Shown in pieces: positions 45,486 through 57,190 of a stretch of DNA of 64,000 bases. Location of the stretch: NCBI GenBank assembly GCA_036936605.1, contig JAUPFV010000005.1:122072453-122136452 (forward strand). Direction: 5' to 3'. This DNA comes from Limnanthes douglasii subsp. nivea. Lineage: Eukaryota; Streptophyta; Magnoliopsida; Brassicales; Limnanthaceae. Numbering within the stretch: the stretch's first letter is position 1; every line of letters begins with the position of its first letter. A model generated the notes under the pieces. It saw nothing but the letters and a program-made list of their open reading frames with translations. It had not been told where the DNA came from and did not search any database. Made by a program: the position numbers and the translations under genes.

Positions 45486-48411
45486 TTAATACACCTTCTT
45501 GCCTTTGGGATCGTCTTTCTCTTTATCTGGGCTCTCCCTGGTATGCTCTTCATCATCGGATGAGGACGCACTGGAGACTCCATCCTGATCCTCTTCGGCC
45601 ATTGTATGATATGGAAGGTCATCATCGTCTACATAACGCCACAAGTCCCCTAGGTTCCTCTTCGGATATTTTCCATGAAAGAGTAGATCCATGTCAGACC
45701 TCACCTTCTCAATCAATATCTCTTCGCTTTTAATCATCTGGTTGGCATAGGCATTGATCCTGGCTTGGATCGTAGCCTCTTGATCCCTTAACAAAGTGGT
45801 TTTCTCCTCGGCAGCCTTGGATGCTGCATTCTCAAGAGCAATCTTGTCAGTAGTTAGGTTGGTGATAATCTTGTCATTTGCCTTGGTCTCTTCTTTTGAG
45901 GCAGTAAGGTCTTTCTCCACTCCGGACAGCTTTTCCCGGAGGTCTCTGATGGTTTCCTCTAGAGTAGCAACTTTTGTGTTGCTTTCCTCCTGATTCTTCT
46001 TCAACTCCTCATTTGCTTCCTTTATCCTGTCAGCATTGGCAGTAGCAGTGCGAAGGTCTTCGGACAACTTTTCCTTCTTAAGGTCTTTGATGGTGTCTGC
46101 TTGACTCCAAACTTGTCTCTCCAGTGTAAGTACCGGCTGCACATTGCTTAGCAAGGAGTGGGCTATGGTGTCCTTTTCGCTAGAGACAATGAAAGTCTTA
46201 CCATTGAAGTTGACGGTGTTAGAGCTGCTCGGAGGAACGTAGGGCCCTGCGAAGTCGTCTCTGGGGAGGTTGAGGAAGTATTCGCCAAGTTCACCAAGAC
46301 CGGTGATGTCTACTTCATCAATGTTGAGCTCTCCTCCCTCAACTTCATCAGTATGAAAGTCCCTTGGGATCTCTTCAGCATGTGTTGGGTCAGAAGGGTC
46401 AGCCTGGAAAGAAGGCTCCGGATCCTGGAGAGCAAGTTCATCTCCCTTAGCAGACTTTTTCTTCTTGGCTGCCCGGTCTGCCCCTTCACTCCCCCGCTTG
46501 CGATTCCTCTTGGAAGCCCTTGGAGGTTTTGGGAGGTCTGCTTCCTGCCTCTCGGACTCTTGCTCCACTACCTGCAAAAGAGCAGCATCGATTTGGCTCT
46601 GAGCCGGCCCCTCCGGGTCTGTTAGAGCATCCTTCTCAGCATCAGCAGGATTAGCATTGCTCACCACCTTTTTGCCTTTCTTCTTGCCCTTCATTTTGCT
46701 TGGGGCTTTGGCCCGGCCTAGCAGGAAGAGTGTCCCATCTGCTTCATGGGACCTCTTAAGCACTGTGTCCGGAGAAGGTTGGGTGGTGAGCTCCTCCTAA
46801 GTCAGGTCTCTCCGACCTGTGGTGTTCTACAGGTGAGACCTTGCCAGATTTCCACTAGTGAAGGCATTGTGGAATCGGTTCCCCCAGTTCTCTGCAGCCC
46901 AGGCATTGATTTTGCCACAAGTGACCTGTCCGGCCTTCAAGTAATCACTGAACTCCTTAGGCAGTTCTGTTAAGACAAAAGAAAGATCAATTAATTTAAA
47001 ACCAACTTTAAGAAAGAATAAGTAGACAAGGATTTAAAATAGGAGACTTACGATCACTCCTCCACCTGCTTCTGAGGAGGCTTGGGTTCTCTCCGGACTT
47101 GATCTTCTTTCCGTTTTCCCAAGTGCCACTGACGAACAAAAACTGGCTCCTCCATTTATTCTCAGACTCCAATAGATCATCAACAACTTTGAAACTGTCC
47201 CCCATATTGAAGTGATAGAAGGGGAATTGGTGATGTTTGCAAAGATTGGCCACTGCAGCAAACTCTTCCATAGGAAGAGGGATCCCGGACAGCCTTGATG
47301 CCATGATGCATGACATCAGAGTATACCAAGCGTTGGGGCTCAGCTGGCTCGGACAGAGTTTGATCAGATGAAAATATCTGACAATCTCTGGGTCCAATGG
47401 GAATCTGAGTCCCCAATTAAGTAGCTCCGTGAAGATGACTATTTTATTCAGCTTGCAATCCATAGGAGTTTCAGGATCTATGGGAATCCTTATCTTCACA
47501 TTTTCAGGGATCCCCCATTTTGTGCGCATTCGACCCAGTTCAGCCGTATGGATGAACGCATACTTGGTCTTCTGTAAGGCCAAGAGATATTTAAGTTCGA
47601 CCCTATGAAAACAAGGCCCTACCTTCCCTTCGAGACACTCCGGCAGCTCCGGATGCCTCAAGCACAGTTTTTCTTTGCCCTTATCTTTTTTGGCAGCAGC
47701 AGTGTTACTAGTCTGACTGGATGGCTCATACTCAAAAGGGACTTCTTCAACGGAGTCCTCCATTCTTTCCTCCATGATCATAGGAGGAATATCAGTGGCA
47801 GTGGCCCGGGGAGAATTCAAACTTGGCTCAGCCTGGCTTCTGGACTGCTGGTTTTCTGTGTTTTCTTGACTTCTAGTCTCAGGCTGGGGCTCTAAGACAG
47901 AAGTCTTTCTTTGAAGTGCTGGGCTGCTAGCCTCCGGACCGGGTAGTCTTTCCCGGGGAGCTCTGATAGGCACTCCAGACCCAGAACTGCTATTTTTTGC
48001 CCCCGATTTTGAGGGAGTGTTCTTAGAGGCTTGCCCCTTAACCAGCCGACTCTTTCTTCGATCGACTGACTTCTCCGGGGAGTTCTCTATATCTGATCCC
48101 ATCGCTATGAAGGGTGAGGGTTTTTTGAAGCTAGTGGCAGTTACTCCTGGTTCAACGATGGATTCTGATTCGTGAACAGAGGAACCAGAGATGATGGGGG
48201 AAAGGCTAGGCTGGAATAACTTTCTAGGCTTGGTGCCTTTGGAGGAGTAAGATCCTCGATCCGACTCTGTAGCAGAGGAGACTGGTCTGTCAACGGGCGA
48301 AGTAGGTAACCCTGCTGCGATTCGCCTTTCCTTCTCAACTTTTTGTGCCTTCTCCAACTCAGAGAGGTTGAGCCACCCGCCTTTGATCAAAGCAGTCATT
48401 GCTGTAAACAT
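45486..48411 (-). pseudogene. antisense two-exon gene of element C (putative gypsy type transposon family), two nonsense codons
   Basis: Exon 1 is 48411-47052, starting MFTAMTALIKGGWLNLSELE. A Ser/Pro-rich part follows. A folded part from about residue 260 has LLALQKTKYAFIH, GLRFPLDPEIVRYFHLIKLC, SPNAWYTLMSCIMASRLSGI and FVSGTWENGKK. It resembles Pfam Transposase_28. Exon 2 is 46966-45486: LPKEFSDYLKAGQVTCGKIN, AAENWGNRFHNAF, then TAG at 46827-46829 and 46797-46799, which sit where B has Trp or an open codon and look like transitions. After them come a basic Lys-rich part, an acidic part, a long coiled coil (about 46130-45720) and an acidic Ser end (SSASSSDDEE). About 947 codons in all. No enzyme motif is visible to me. 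Both exons are otherwise open. Function unknown; it is convergent with pol. Confidence 0.8.
46967..47051 (-). other. predicted intron of antisense gene, element C
   Basis: Minus strand, 85 nt, GTAAGTCTCC donor and CTTTTGTCTTAACAG acceptor, phase 1, same position as in A and B. Confidence 0.85.
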
Positions 48412-48510
48412 AAACTATCAAGTAAAACTTTGCTTTAGAGAGAGAAAGCTCTAAGAAAATATGCAGAGTAAATATGAAAGAGATAGTAAAACAGTAGAAA
48501 GTGAGTTTGA

Positions 48511-48690
48511 ATTTATAGTAAGTCTGAAAAAGCAGTTGATTCCTAGGAGAATTCGAAAAGTTTGGCAATGATTAAAAGACGACGTTGATGTCACCATATG
48601 TAATTAACGAGGTTTCTTTTCGAAGAAAGTGGGTTCGAAATTCAAGGTGAAAAAACGGGTAAAGAAACCAATCAGAGTGTGACACGTGTC
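48511..48690 (-). promoter_or_regulatory. putative antisense promoter, element C
   Basis: ACTATAAATTC on the minus strand (48518-48509) lies about 100 bp before the antisense start codon. A CACGTG G-box (48683-48688, in GACACGTGTC) lies about 275 bp before it. G-boxes are plant bZIP/bHLH sites. Confidence 0.5.
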
Positions 48691-48845
48691 CCACAAACTC
48701 TGGCAAAAACCGTTTTGAATTCGTGAAGCTTTATCTGTCCGGGTAAACCCATAGACCTGTCCGGATTGAGAACTACTTCTGACGTCGGACTGTTTTTCAG
48801 GTCTCTGACAAGATTACTTGCTCAAACACCTAAAAAAGGGGCTCT

Positions 48846-49281
48846 TGATGAGTCTGAATTCAGCATGCTCCCCGGACACGGACAGATCAGTCCAAGGCCT
48901 CCGAACCGGACAGATCGGACAGATCACATGGACCGGACAGATCACTTTGAACACTATAACCATAGGACTGTTCGAACTATGACAAAAGTACTAAAAAACC
49001 TAAACACTTCTTGACTAAGCTACTTGCTCTCCTGCTTAGAGCTCATGGGTCTTTGAACATGACTCGGGTCCATTAAACATGACCCGAAAGCCCATAAGGG
49101 CCCAAACATCAGGGTATAAATACCCAACCACCTGCATTAACTATAGTTAATGAAAATTAACTGCTACCAAGCTGCTTAATTATCTCTCTACTCTCTGATT
49201 TAAACACTTAACACCCACATACTTCCTTAAAACACCAACTGAAATTACTAGCCTACCCTCAGGCGATTATTATCCACACCA
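48846..49281 (+). repeat. 3' LTR of element C
   Basis: 436 bp, preceded by CCTAAAAAAGGGGCTCT (polypurine tract). Four CGGACAGATC words at 48879, 48907, 48916 and 48934 lie in the upstream part; the last is inside the extra segment of about 28 bp that the 5' LTR lacks. TATA box GTATAAATACCC near 49114. Confidence 0.95.
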
Positions 49282-49308
49282 ATAGTTATGTTAGATTTCT
49301 GATTAATA

Positions 49309-49545
49309 AATATAAATGTCGTATTTGAATATGATTGTTAGCTTGTTTGACTTATAACTTGTTTATTGCTCGATCATTTATAAATGTCTCTTAAAGAATA
49401 TATGAAGATCATATGGCCTATAATCTTTATATCTTTTATAAACTTCGTTTAAAGAACATTTGGATATTTTTTTGGCTTATAGCTATTTTGTTATTTATAA
49501 ACATCGTTTAAAAAACATTTGGAGATCGTTTAACTTGCTATATTT
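49309..49545. repeat. about 58-bp degenerate tandem modules
   Basis: Units starting TTTATAAA(T/C) are at 49377, 49435 and 49494, each followed by a TCG/TCT, TTTAAAGAA(C)AT and TTGGA(T/G)AT block, with a more decayed unit before. The same modules occur left of element C and, inverted, at 51640-51960. Confidence 0.7.
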
Positions 49546-49560
49546 CTCTCGCTTAATCGG

Positions 49561-51249
49561 TAGTATCTTTTATATATGTTTAATTAAGTCCAAAGTATTT
49601 GTTTAAGGACTAAAAACTGATAAAGACAAATGAAAGTAGATATTTTTAACTCATTTTGTAGACTAATTTTTTATGATATAAAAAATCTTATTAGACTAAT
49701 ATTTTAACAATTATAGAAACTGACGAAGACTAATTCAACTAAATAAATATCATGCATATAATTTTTATTAAGTTGTAAACTCAAGAAAAATTGAGGGTCA
49801 TCAATGATCTGATTACTGTAACAATCACCTCCGAGGAGCAACAAAATGGTTAACTATGTTAATTATCAACCGATGTATTTATGTTGCAAAAATAAAAGTT
49901 GCCAAGAAAATTGTGTATTCATGTATTCGGATAATTGCACGAGCCATGAGTAACAGAATAGAATGTTAAAGTCTGAATCATTCCACTTCGTTTAAAATAA
50001 TTAGAAAACGTTACGGATCCAAGATAATATAAACAAAAGTGGTTACTTATTAAGAGTTAGCTGCCATCGAGTTTTATGTCCTGCTTACGGTTATAGCCTC
50101 TGGTCAAATAAAAGAATAAAATAGACTTGCTTTAACTACAATAGTATTCTCAGTTATAACAGACACAGAAACATCAAATTTCCCTTAAATTCAAATATAG
50201 GGAACTCAGCTCATCGAGCAAGAACATTTTCTTAGCTATTATCTTATTTAGATTGTATGTGTTATCAAAAAGTATGTCCAAAAGTGCTTGGTGATGACCC
50301 TGACTATTATCAAGCTTCACTAATGCACATGTTTGCTCCAAAAATTATTTTATTTTTCCAAACTCGAAGAAATATAGCTTACTGAAAATGAGTATATTTT
50401 TTCTTGCTTTTTATTGACACAAAAAAAATAAATTCACTAATAACTTTTGTTTTTCATTTAATTAAAAATAGATTATATTGTATATCAAACTTGAGTAAAA
50501 CCCATTTGTATCTTATGGTCTGATGTTATCATTATAACTTTTGTAGCTTTTCTCTTTAATTCGGACATTCAAAATCAGTTTCAATTGTTGCTAAATTATG
50601 TTTAAACTTGACCTGGACATTATCGATTTGTATTTTGGTTTGGCTTCTGTAATTAACATTAAACTCTTGATTTTGAAATTTTTATCTTATTCATATCATC
50701 CTCCATCACTTTATTATTTGTTACAAGTCTATTTGGTACAGTTATATACATAAATTCTTACACTAAACTTTCATTCATTCATACACTCCTTGAGATAAAA
50801 ACGATAAACTTGTGTAATATGTTGATTTCTGCAATTTAACCTTCAAGTTGGAGATTTTTTATGCAAGTTTTAGGTTCTCATATTTATAACCTTTTACTTT
50901 CAACTTATGCCTTGTAATTGCACTTTGATTTTATCTTCATTGAAAACATAAACGAAACAAACAATAACCTGCAAAATCATCTAAAACACTATGTCCTGCA
51001 AACTCACTCTCACAAATTGAATACAACTTATATGAATAAAAAAATTAATGTCCAATACTACACAATTAGCTCACATATGACGCACAAACAATGTGTGATA
51101 TATAATGTGTGTTGTTACATACATACTATGTTAGGATATTTTATAAGTTGATGGCACAATACATGTGCGTAAATTGCATAGTGTGATACAATATATTACC
51201 ATATTGATAGATAACCATGATGAGGTTATAATATTCAGATAATTATATA
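49561..51249. other. gene-free stretch
   Basis: AT-rich. The open frame at 50918-51151 (His/Asn/Tyr-rich) resembles nothing. Sequence near 50200-50340 briefly reads like protein (VCPKVLGDDPDYYQASL), but I cannot assign or extend it. Confidence 0.4.
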
Positions 51250-51545
51250 GAAATAAGGATATTTATGTAATTATATTTAAGAAGTGTTTACTTTATTTCA
51301 GGAGAAAATATACCTATAAATGACGGTGTATAACTATTTTAAATGACGGTATATAACTGTATATATATATATATATATATGCAAAGAAGTATCCAAAGAA
51401 ATTGGTTATCTCATTTATGACCAAATCACTTATCTTTCTAACTTTATATCTTGAAAATATTTATCTCTCTTTCACTCTTAATAGATCTGAAACACATTTG
51501 GTAGATGTTGATGAGGCTTTTTCCCTCATCAATGGTGATGTCTAT
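51250..51545 (+). repeat. LTR-like repeat, copy 1
   Basis: Shares with 52430-52660 the phrases TATAATATT, GACCAAATCACTTATCT, CTTTAT, ATTTCTCTCTT and a closing GATGAGGCTTTTTCCCTCATC versus GTGAGGTTTTTTTCCGCATC. The AT-rich upstream part and CT-rich end are LTR-like. No internal domain lies between the copies. Confidence 0.45.
51360..51380. repeat. (AT)n microsatellite
   Basis: About ten AT units inside the LTR-like repeat. Confidence 0.9.
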
Positions 51546-51639
51546 ATAAAACCATTATCAGTCATCAATATTCGTGGAATCCGATAACGAATCAAAATAA
51601 ATGGAAGATGTAGGATAATGACGATCCTCATATATATAT

Positions 51640-51960
51640 TCTCCAGACAAAAATTTCTAAATGACACTTAGATATGTTCTTTAAACGACGATCTTCAAAT
51701 ATATTCTCTAGAAAAAAAATATCTAAACAACGTTTGAAGACGATATTCAAATTGTTTCATAAATGATGGCCTCTATAAATTCTCCAAATGATAATTTTCA
51801 TATGTTATCCAAGCAACGTCTATAAACAACGTCTATTAACGTTTTCAAAAATTTTAGCATATAACTTCTAAATATGTACTACATGTCGGTTATGAAGAAC
51901 ATAACTTTTATAAGACAAATGCTTTCCAGATGCTTTGTAAATGACCTACATGAATTGTAA
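51640..51960. repeat. inverted copies of the 58-bp modules
   Basis: GTTCTTTAAACGACGATCTTC, CTAAACAACGTTTGAAGACG, CAACGTCTATAAACAACGTC and similar words are reverse complements of the TTATAAAC-TCGTTTAAAGAAC modules at 49309-49545. Confidence 0.6.
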
Positions 51961-52429
51961 CATTATGAATAGGAGTACAAATTGACAACTGCAACAATAA
52001 TAATACGTAGCTAAGGAAAATGATCTAACAAAGTTAATATGAGGCTAAGGATAATAACTTGACGACTTGAAGAGCATTCAACTTGATAAGCTAAATAAAA
52101 ATTAAATCAACATTTTGACAAGCTATGGGCTAAGTGGCTAAACTAAAACTGAATATCTTTCATTCAGATAATTAAGCTTTCACATAGTCTTTTATCACTG
52201 GAAATGAAAAATATGAAGATCATATCAACATACCTGAGCATGTATGACAATGACGAAGAAATGAAAACTATTAAACTCAAGTACAAACCTAAGACATGAA
52301 GAAGGATGGACTTGAAACCTGAGGCGTAAAGAAAAAAACTATATTATTTGACTACATTTAAATATTGTTAGTTTTTAAATTTCATTTGATATTTCAAATC
52401 AAATACTAGGGGAGAGTACCAATGATGTC

Positions 52430-52660
52430 ATAATATTTGGATAAAGATTATGGAATAAATACATTTACTTTATTATGAGACAATATAACTATAATTGAGG
52501 GAATATTAGTTTTTTATATTTATAAAAGAAACACTTAGATACTTTAGTTATGACCAAATCACTTATCTCCTGAACTTTATCCCTCTAAAATCTCTTTATT
52601 TCTCTCTTAGTAGACCTGGAAGTTTTTTTTTGGTGAGGTTTTTTTCCGCATCAAGACAAT
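52430..52660 (+). repeat. LTR-like repeat, copy 2
   Basis: Partner of 51250-51545 in the same orientation, separated by about 0.9 kb that includes the inverted modules. Confidence 0.45.
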
Positions 52661-52688
52661 AGTACATAGTTTATGCTAGACATCACAC

Positions 52689-52690
<2 letters not shown>

Positions 52691-52742
<52 letters not shown>
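52691..52742. repeat. (AT)n microsatellite
   Basis: About 25 AT units. Confidence 0.95.
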
Positions 52743-54842
52743 CTATACTATACGTGATAATATAGTAATTTTTAATCAAACACTTTTAACACAACATAGT
52801 GTCTACTACGAAAAATAGACCCAAATACACAACAATATGATATAGGAGTGTTAATACACGTCTGTATTAATGTATGTTTTATATTTTTAATTATCCTAAT
52901 GTCTTTGGTTACATAATTTTTATATGTATAATATTTTGTGTAATGTTGTATATTTTTAATGTTTGTACTAGATTTTATCGTTATATAATTTATTATGTTA
53001 AATTATGTACACATCTGTGCCACATATACAATTATATGATATTGTTAATTAATGTGTTGTGTATGCATCAGTATTTCCATACAACCACATTGTGCGTAAA
53101 TTGGATAATCTTGATAACGCATATAACAGTATAAAAATTAACAAAATAAAAGAAATGAATAAAATATAATCGTAGGGGAGCATGTTTAAACCACAAAGTG
53201 ATATAATATTACGTAGTACGAAACAATCAAAATATTCTAAAGCACAACTGGCAATCCGTAATTACCAACATAAACTCAAAATAATGAAGAAAACAATTAC
53301 GATCATCATTATAAATCTTAAATCAACAAACAACCAATCAATATAACCAATAATGATAATAAAACATGTAAAATTGACTAATCTGGATAAACAACAAACG
53401 AGAATCAACTGAATGGTATTTTCCTTTTGTTGTACTAAGAAATAATCAATCAATTTTGAACACCAAACCTCCAAACCATTTTAGATTTCAATTTCAAACA
53501 ATAAAGTATTAAATCAAACAATAACAAAAATTAGAATCCGTCAACAATAAAACAATAATTAAAAATTGATCTGAATTTGGTCCAGCCATGAACAGCATAT
53601 CACAATCATTAACTAATAATAAAGTGAAGACACGTGAAATTGATTATATATAACCATAATATAAAGAATTGGATTATATATACTATAGATCTTATCACAG
53701 AACTCTAGATCAGCATTGATAATGTCCAGTTTTGTTTGTATAAAAAGACCATCAACACGTTCGAATTCTTTTAAAATTGCACATGATTCCCTTTTTCGAT
53801 TGCATAAGAAGTAACTTGTTCCAATCAAATCTAAATCTCAAATCACTTCATATTTTATTTTATACAAATAATAAATGTATCTTGATTGGGAACTAAACAA
53901 TGAAGACATTCACTGATAAAATAATTGTACCTTAAACTCACATCGGTCCTACTTTAATAAAAAAAACTTTGCAATAAAGATATTTGAAGAATTTTGACTC
54001 GTCAAATTTAATGAATTTTTAATTTAATACATGATATTTTTTAATATAAATTGTTCGAAAGATGAAAAATCTCAATCGAAATATATTTCAGTTTTGAAAA
54101 ATCATGTGGATTTATTATCTACTTAGCCAAAAACCCTTTATCTTGCTCTTTATATTTACAGTAATGAAAAACCATTAATAAAAATAAATAGATTCAGATA
54201 GACAAAAGGTGACAAATAAAGATGCTATAAAATTGATATTTTTGTTCCAATTTAAATCAAAACATTTTTCTACATAATCGTGACCAAGAAAACTATATCG
54301 GACAAACTATGAGATTACTCGACTGACTAGTAATAATTAAACTTATTTCATATTTGTTTTAAACAATCAAAAGATCTCAACCGAAAAATTAACTGGTGAA
54401 GCTAACCGAATTCCAAATCCACATATAGTGAAATCACTGTAAATCGAAAAAAATAAAAAATATATATATAAAGATTTATTTAAGAATCTTGATTCGTCTC
54501 CAAATCCCAAATTTCACCCTCTATATAGGTGTAGTCACACTTTTCGAAGTTTAAAACTGGAAATAAAACAATTCCAACAAACGAAGTTATTTCATAAGGG
54601 AAAAAACCTTATCAAAATTAAATACCAAAAGTGTTTTAGATACATCTAAGCAAAGAATAAAATATAGGTTTTAAAAGACAGAAAGTTTGAAAGATAATAT
54701 GTTAAAAAATAAAAGATTTCAGTTTCTTTAAATGCTTATATTATTTATATTAAATCTCAAATGATAAAAGTATAAAGATATAATATATCCTTATTTATAA
54801 TATATACTTACTCACAATTCAAAGTATCGATTATAAAAAAAA
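52743..54842. other. gene-free stretch
   Basis: Very AT-rich. Minus-strand frames at 53262-53474 and 53613-53828 are open for 70 codons each. The second (RKRESCAILKEFERVDGLF) looks protein-like in composition but matches no family I know and has no partner exon that I can see. Confidence 0.4.
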
Positions 54843-55397
54843 TTCTATGCCCGAGTATTACACGAAACACGAGTTGACTGAATGGGTTCAACGCGTAGGT
54901 CGTGAGCTTGATCATCATTATCAGTATTTACGATGATGGACGTAGTGGAAACAAATATGAAAGGTATGATGTAAGGAAAATAGCATATGTAACAAACAAC
55001 ATGCAATTTTTTGTTTCAATTGAGAGATATCATCACGCCTTAGTTACCAGAGATTTATATATCTAGGCAACATAACGACCCATTGGCTATGCACTTTAAA
55101 TATCACTCACAAGCCGCAAAACTATAACTGAACGAATATGAGTTAGTTTTTAAATTATCTTCATCGGGTGCAAGCCCTTAGGATATTTATATGGTTTTGA
55201 AGAACTATAAGTCGATATATAATATTCGAGAAAAAAAACATATTGTTGAAAAAGCGAGACATTCTCACATGCAATACTTGTTATCCAAAATGTAAAAGAA
55301 CAATTACTTAAAATGACACATGAAGATAAAAAGATCGGACGTGATCATCAAACTTGTTTTACGTGCATCCTAAAAGTATTGAGTTACTGCACATATT

Positions 55398-56447
55398 ATG
55401 AAAAGTACTTATCATGGAAGATACTTAGAATATAAAGATGTCAAAATACTATTGTTCGAAGTTTTTTATGCAACTTCAACAAATTTGATATTTTGTTATG
55501 CTTTAGTTTTTTGTCAGTTCGAAGAAGCTAAAAACCTACACCTGGCTTTTGCGTTGTCTGTATTCGGTGATGGAGAATATATGTGTGTATTACCGATGTT
55601 ATTTTTATATATCATGATTTATCCTTGACGTTAGTTATCAAATATGCAAATAAAACATAAACAAAAATATTCTTGCAAATATAGAAGAAACAAATCATCG
55701 ACAAAAGTGGAAGATTCAGAATAGTTTATAGTTTTTGGAATAAAATTTTTGAATAAAAGACTTGGTAATAGTTAAACGCACACCCAGGAGCAATCAAGAA
55801 TTATTTTTCGGCTAACCAACATTTACCAATTGTATTCTTACTTCATGGATTAAAAGCATACGACAAAACAAAATCATCACTTCACGAATGAGATTCAATA
55901 TTTAGCCATTACACAAACAATTCAGTAAGTGATTATCATTATTTAACTTACACTTTTAAAAAATTAATGTTATAGTAAAACTCTTTTATTTTTATTTTAT
56001 AGGGTCGAGAGCGCTTACGTAAACCTAAAACGTTACATATGTTCAAGTTAACTCAATTTTAAACATTCTTTTATAAAGTTCATCCATTATTTGATCTTAA
56101 ACATTTAAATACTTTTAGAAAAGTAACTAAGTTCTAAGCATTGTGCTAAAATTTATATATTTCTTCACCTTCTAAGTTTAGTATCATGAGTATTTTAGAT
56201 ATATTGTTGAATAGTTATAAACATACTAAAGAAATAACCATTAGTCAAAAAATATGTGGATGTATTGTTCTTAAAACACATAGGTTACCTTCTTAAAACA
56301 CATAGGTTACCTTGTCTGTGTGAACTAGCCATGTTAGACAGAGATCAAAAGCGCATTTCTTTAACTTTATATAATCTATATTGGCAAACTTTAGACATTT
56401 TTGTTTATTTCAGAAACTGCACCAGAAGATGGTCTGGCAAAAAATAG
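55398..56447 (+). pseudogene. MULE transposase relic 2
   Basis: The open piece 55398-55628 has the LLFEVFYATSTNLIFCYALV strand that follows the first Asp in MULE transposases; the Asp-containing word itself is decayed (MEDT then stop in the shifted frame). After the intron (55925-56002) comes RVESAYVNLKRY. The piece 56256-56447 contains the SWIM-like finger, where a 22-bp tandem duplication (56268-56289 and 56290-56311) inserts extra sequence and disrupts the frame. As in relic 1, the last zinc ligand position is Cys rather than His. Confidence 0.7.
55925..56002 (+). other. predicted intron in MULE relic 2
   Basis: GTAAGTGATT donor and TTTTTATTTTATAG acceptor, 78 nt. It sits just before R-V-E-S-A, the same position as the 80-nt intron in relic 1. 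Confidence 0.7.
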
Positions 56448-56799
56448 GAGTAACTGACAGTTATATTTATCGTTTATGTTGGATATTTAGACCCATATAA
56501 TAAATAAGGTAATATAAGTTCTTATTCCTGAAAAACAAATCAAGTGGTAAAACAGAAAAAACAAATTAAAACTACTAATGGAAAATTTTACAACCGAACT
56601 AACCAGCTAAACATGACAAATCTTACTCATACCATTTTCTTGAGCAAACATATAGTGTTAGTACGTCCGTTACAATAGGTAGCACAACACCACCAAATCT
56701 AAGCTACTTAGTACTTAAAGTCTCTACAAAAAAAACTAATACTCATAAATGACAAAAAGTGTTAAAAGCTACTCCTAGTAAGGTAAAAAATTCTTTGTT

Positions 56800-57190
56800 C
56801 TACGTGGATCACATTCTAATTTTTTTATATACTTATATTTCTCATATTGGAGATGTTGTATCGTACAAACATTGTGATTATTGGACTAAATCTGAATAAT
56901 TCAACCGTATCTAGGAAGAATGGACGTCCATTAGATTGGATTTGATGTCCGAAATAAAAGACGATAAAGATTTATATGTAAAAATGTACGCTTCAAAAAC
57001 AGGTTTTAAAAAGAATTATTCGAGTTAAATTTCTTTAAAACTTATTCTGATAAGATATTTTAGATGATATTTTGTGTAATCAAGTTAGGTATGGCCAATG
57101 GTTATCAATATATATTGTATAGTTGTGATCAAACGTGATGTCTAACATTTCCATCCTTATATAGTTCTATGACACACCTCAACCCTATTA
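56800..57190 (+). pseudogene. OTU-like domain relic of MULE 2
   Basis: ISHIGDVVSYKHCDYW aligns with ISSIKDVPPDDNCKFR of relic 1, keeping the candidate catalytic Cys. EEWTSIRLDLMSEIKDDKDL matches the helix after it, and GMANGYQYILYSC then LTFPSL matches the next part. Stops separate the pieces. Confidence 0.5.

Larger units (their letters stand above)
38844..49286 (+). mobile_element. Tat-lineage Ty3/gypsy element C, nearly intact
   Basis: Flanked by the duplication ATAGT (38844-38848, 49282-49286). The LTRs are 409 and 436 bp, about 96-97% identical apart from one indel. The internal order is the same as in B. Relative to A and B only three small frameshifts (A-run near 39720, near 41733, near 43061) and two nonsense codons in the antisense gene break it. 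It inserted into a stretch of about 58-bp modules, parts of which flank it on both sides. Confidence 0.95.
54843..57190 (+). mobile_element. Mutator-like element relic 2 (MULE with OTU domain)
   Basis: Strongly decayed relative of relic 1 with the same order of parts. The N-terminal block is YYTKHELTEWVQRVGREL (54854). The middle has SIYNIREKK and HSHMQYLLSKM (55210-55290). The catalytic region is HPKSIELLHIL then KILLFEVFYATSTNLIF (55365-55500), an intron follows, then RVESAYVNLKRYIC (56003). The SWIM-type finger GCIVLKTHRLPCLCELAML is at about 56258-56330. An OTU-like tail shows ISHIGDVVSYKHCDY (56835) and EEWTSIRLDLMSEI (56913). Many stops. The element ends are not visible. Confidence 0.65.

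Noticed and set aside
50918..51151. 77-codon plus-strand frame
   Set aside because: His/Asn/Tyr-rich low-complexity translation without relatives or context.
53262..53828. Two 70-codon minus-strand frames as exons of a host gene
   Set aside because: No start context, splice partners or recognisable domain; length is within expectation for this composition.
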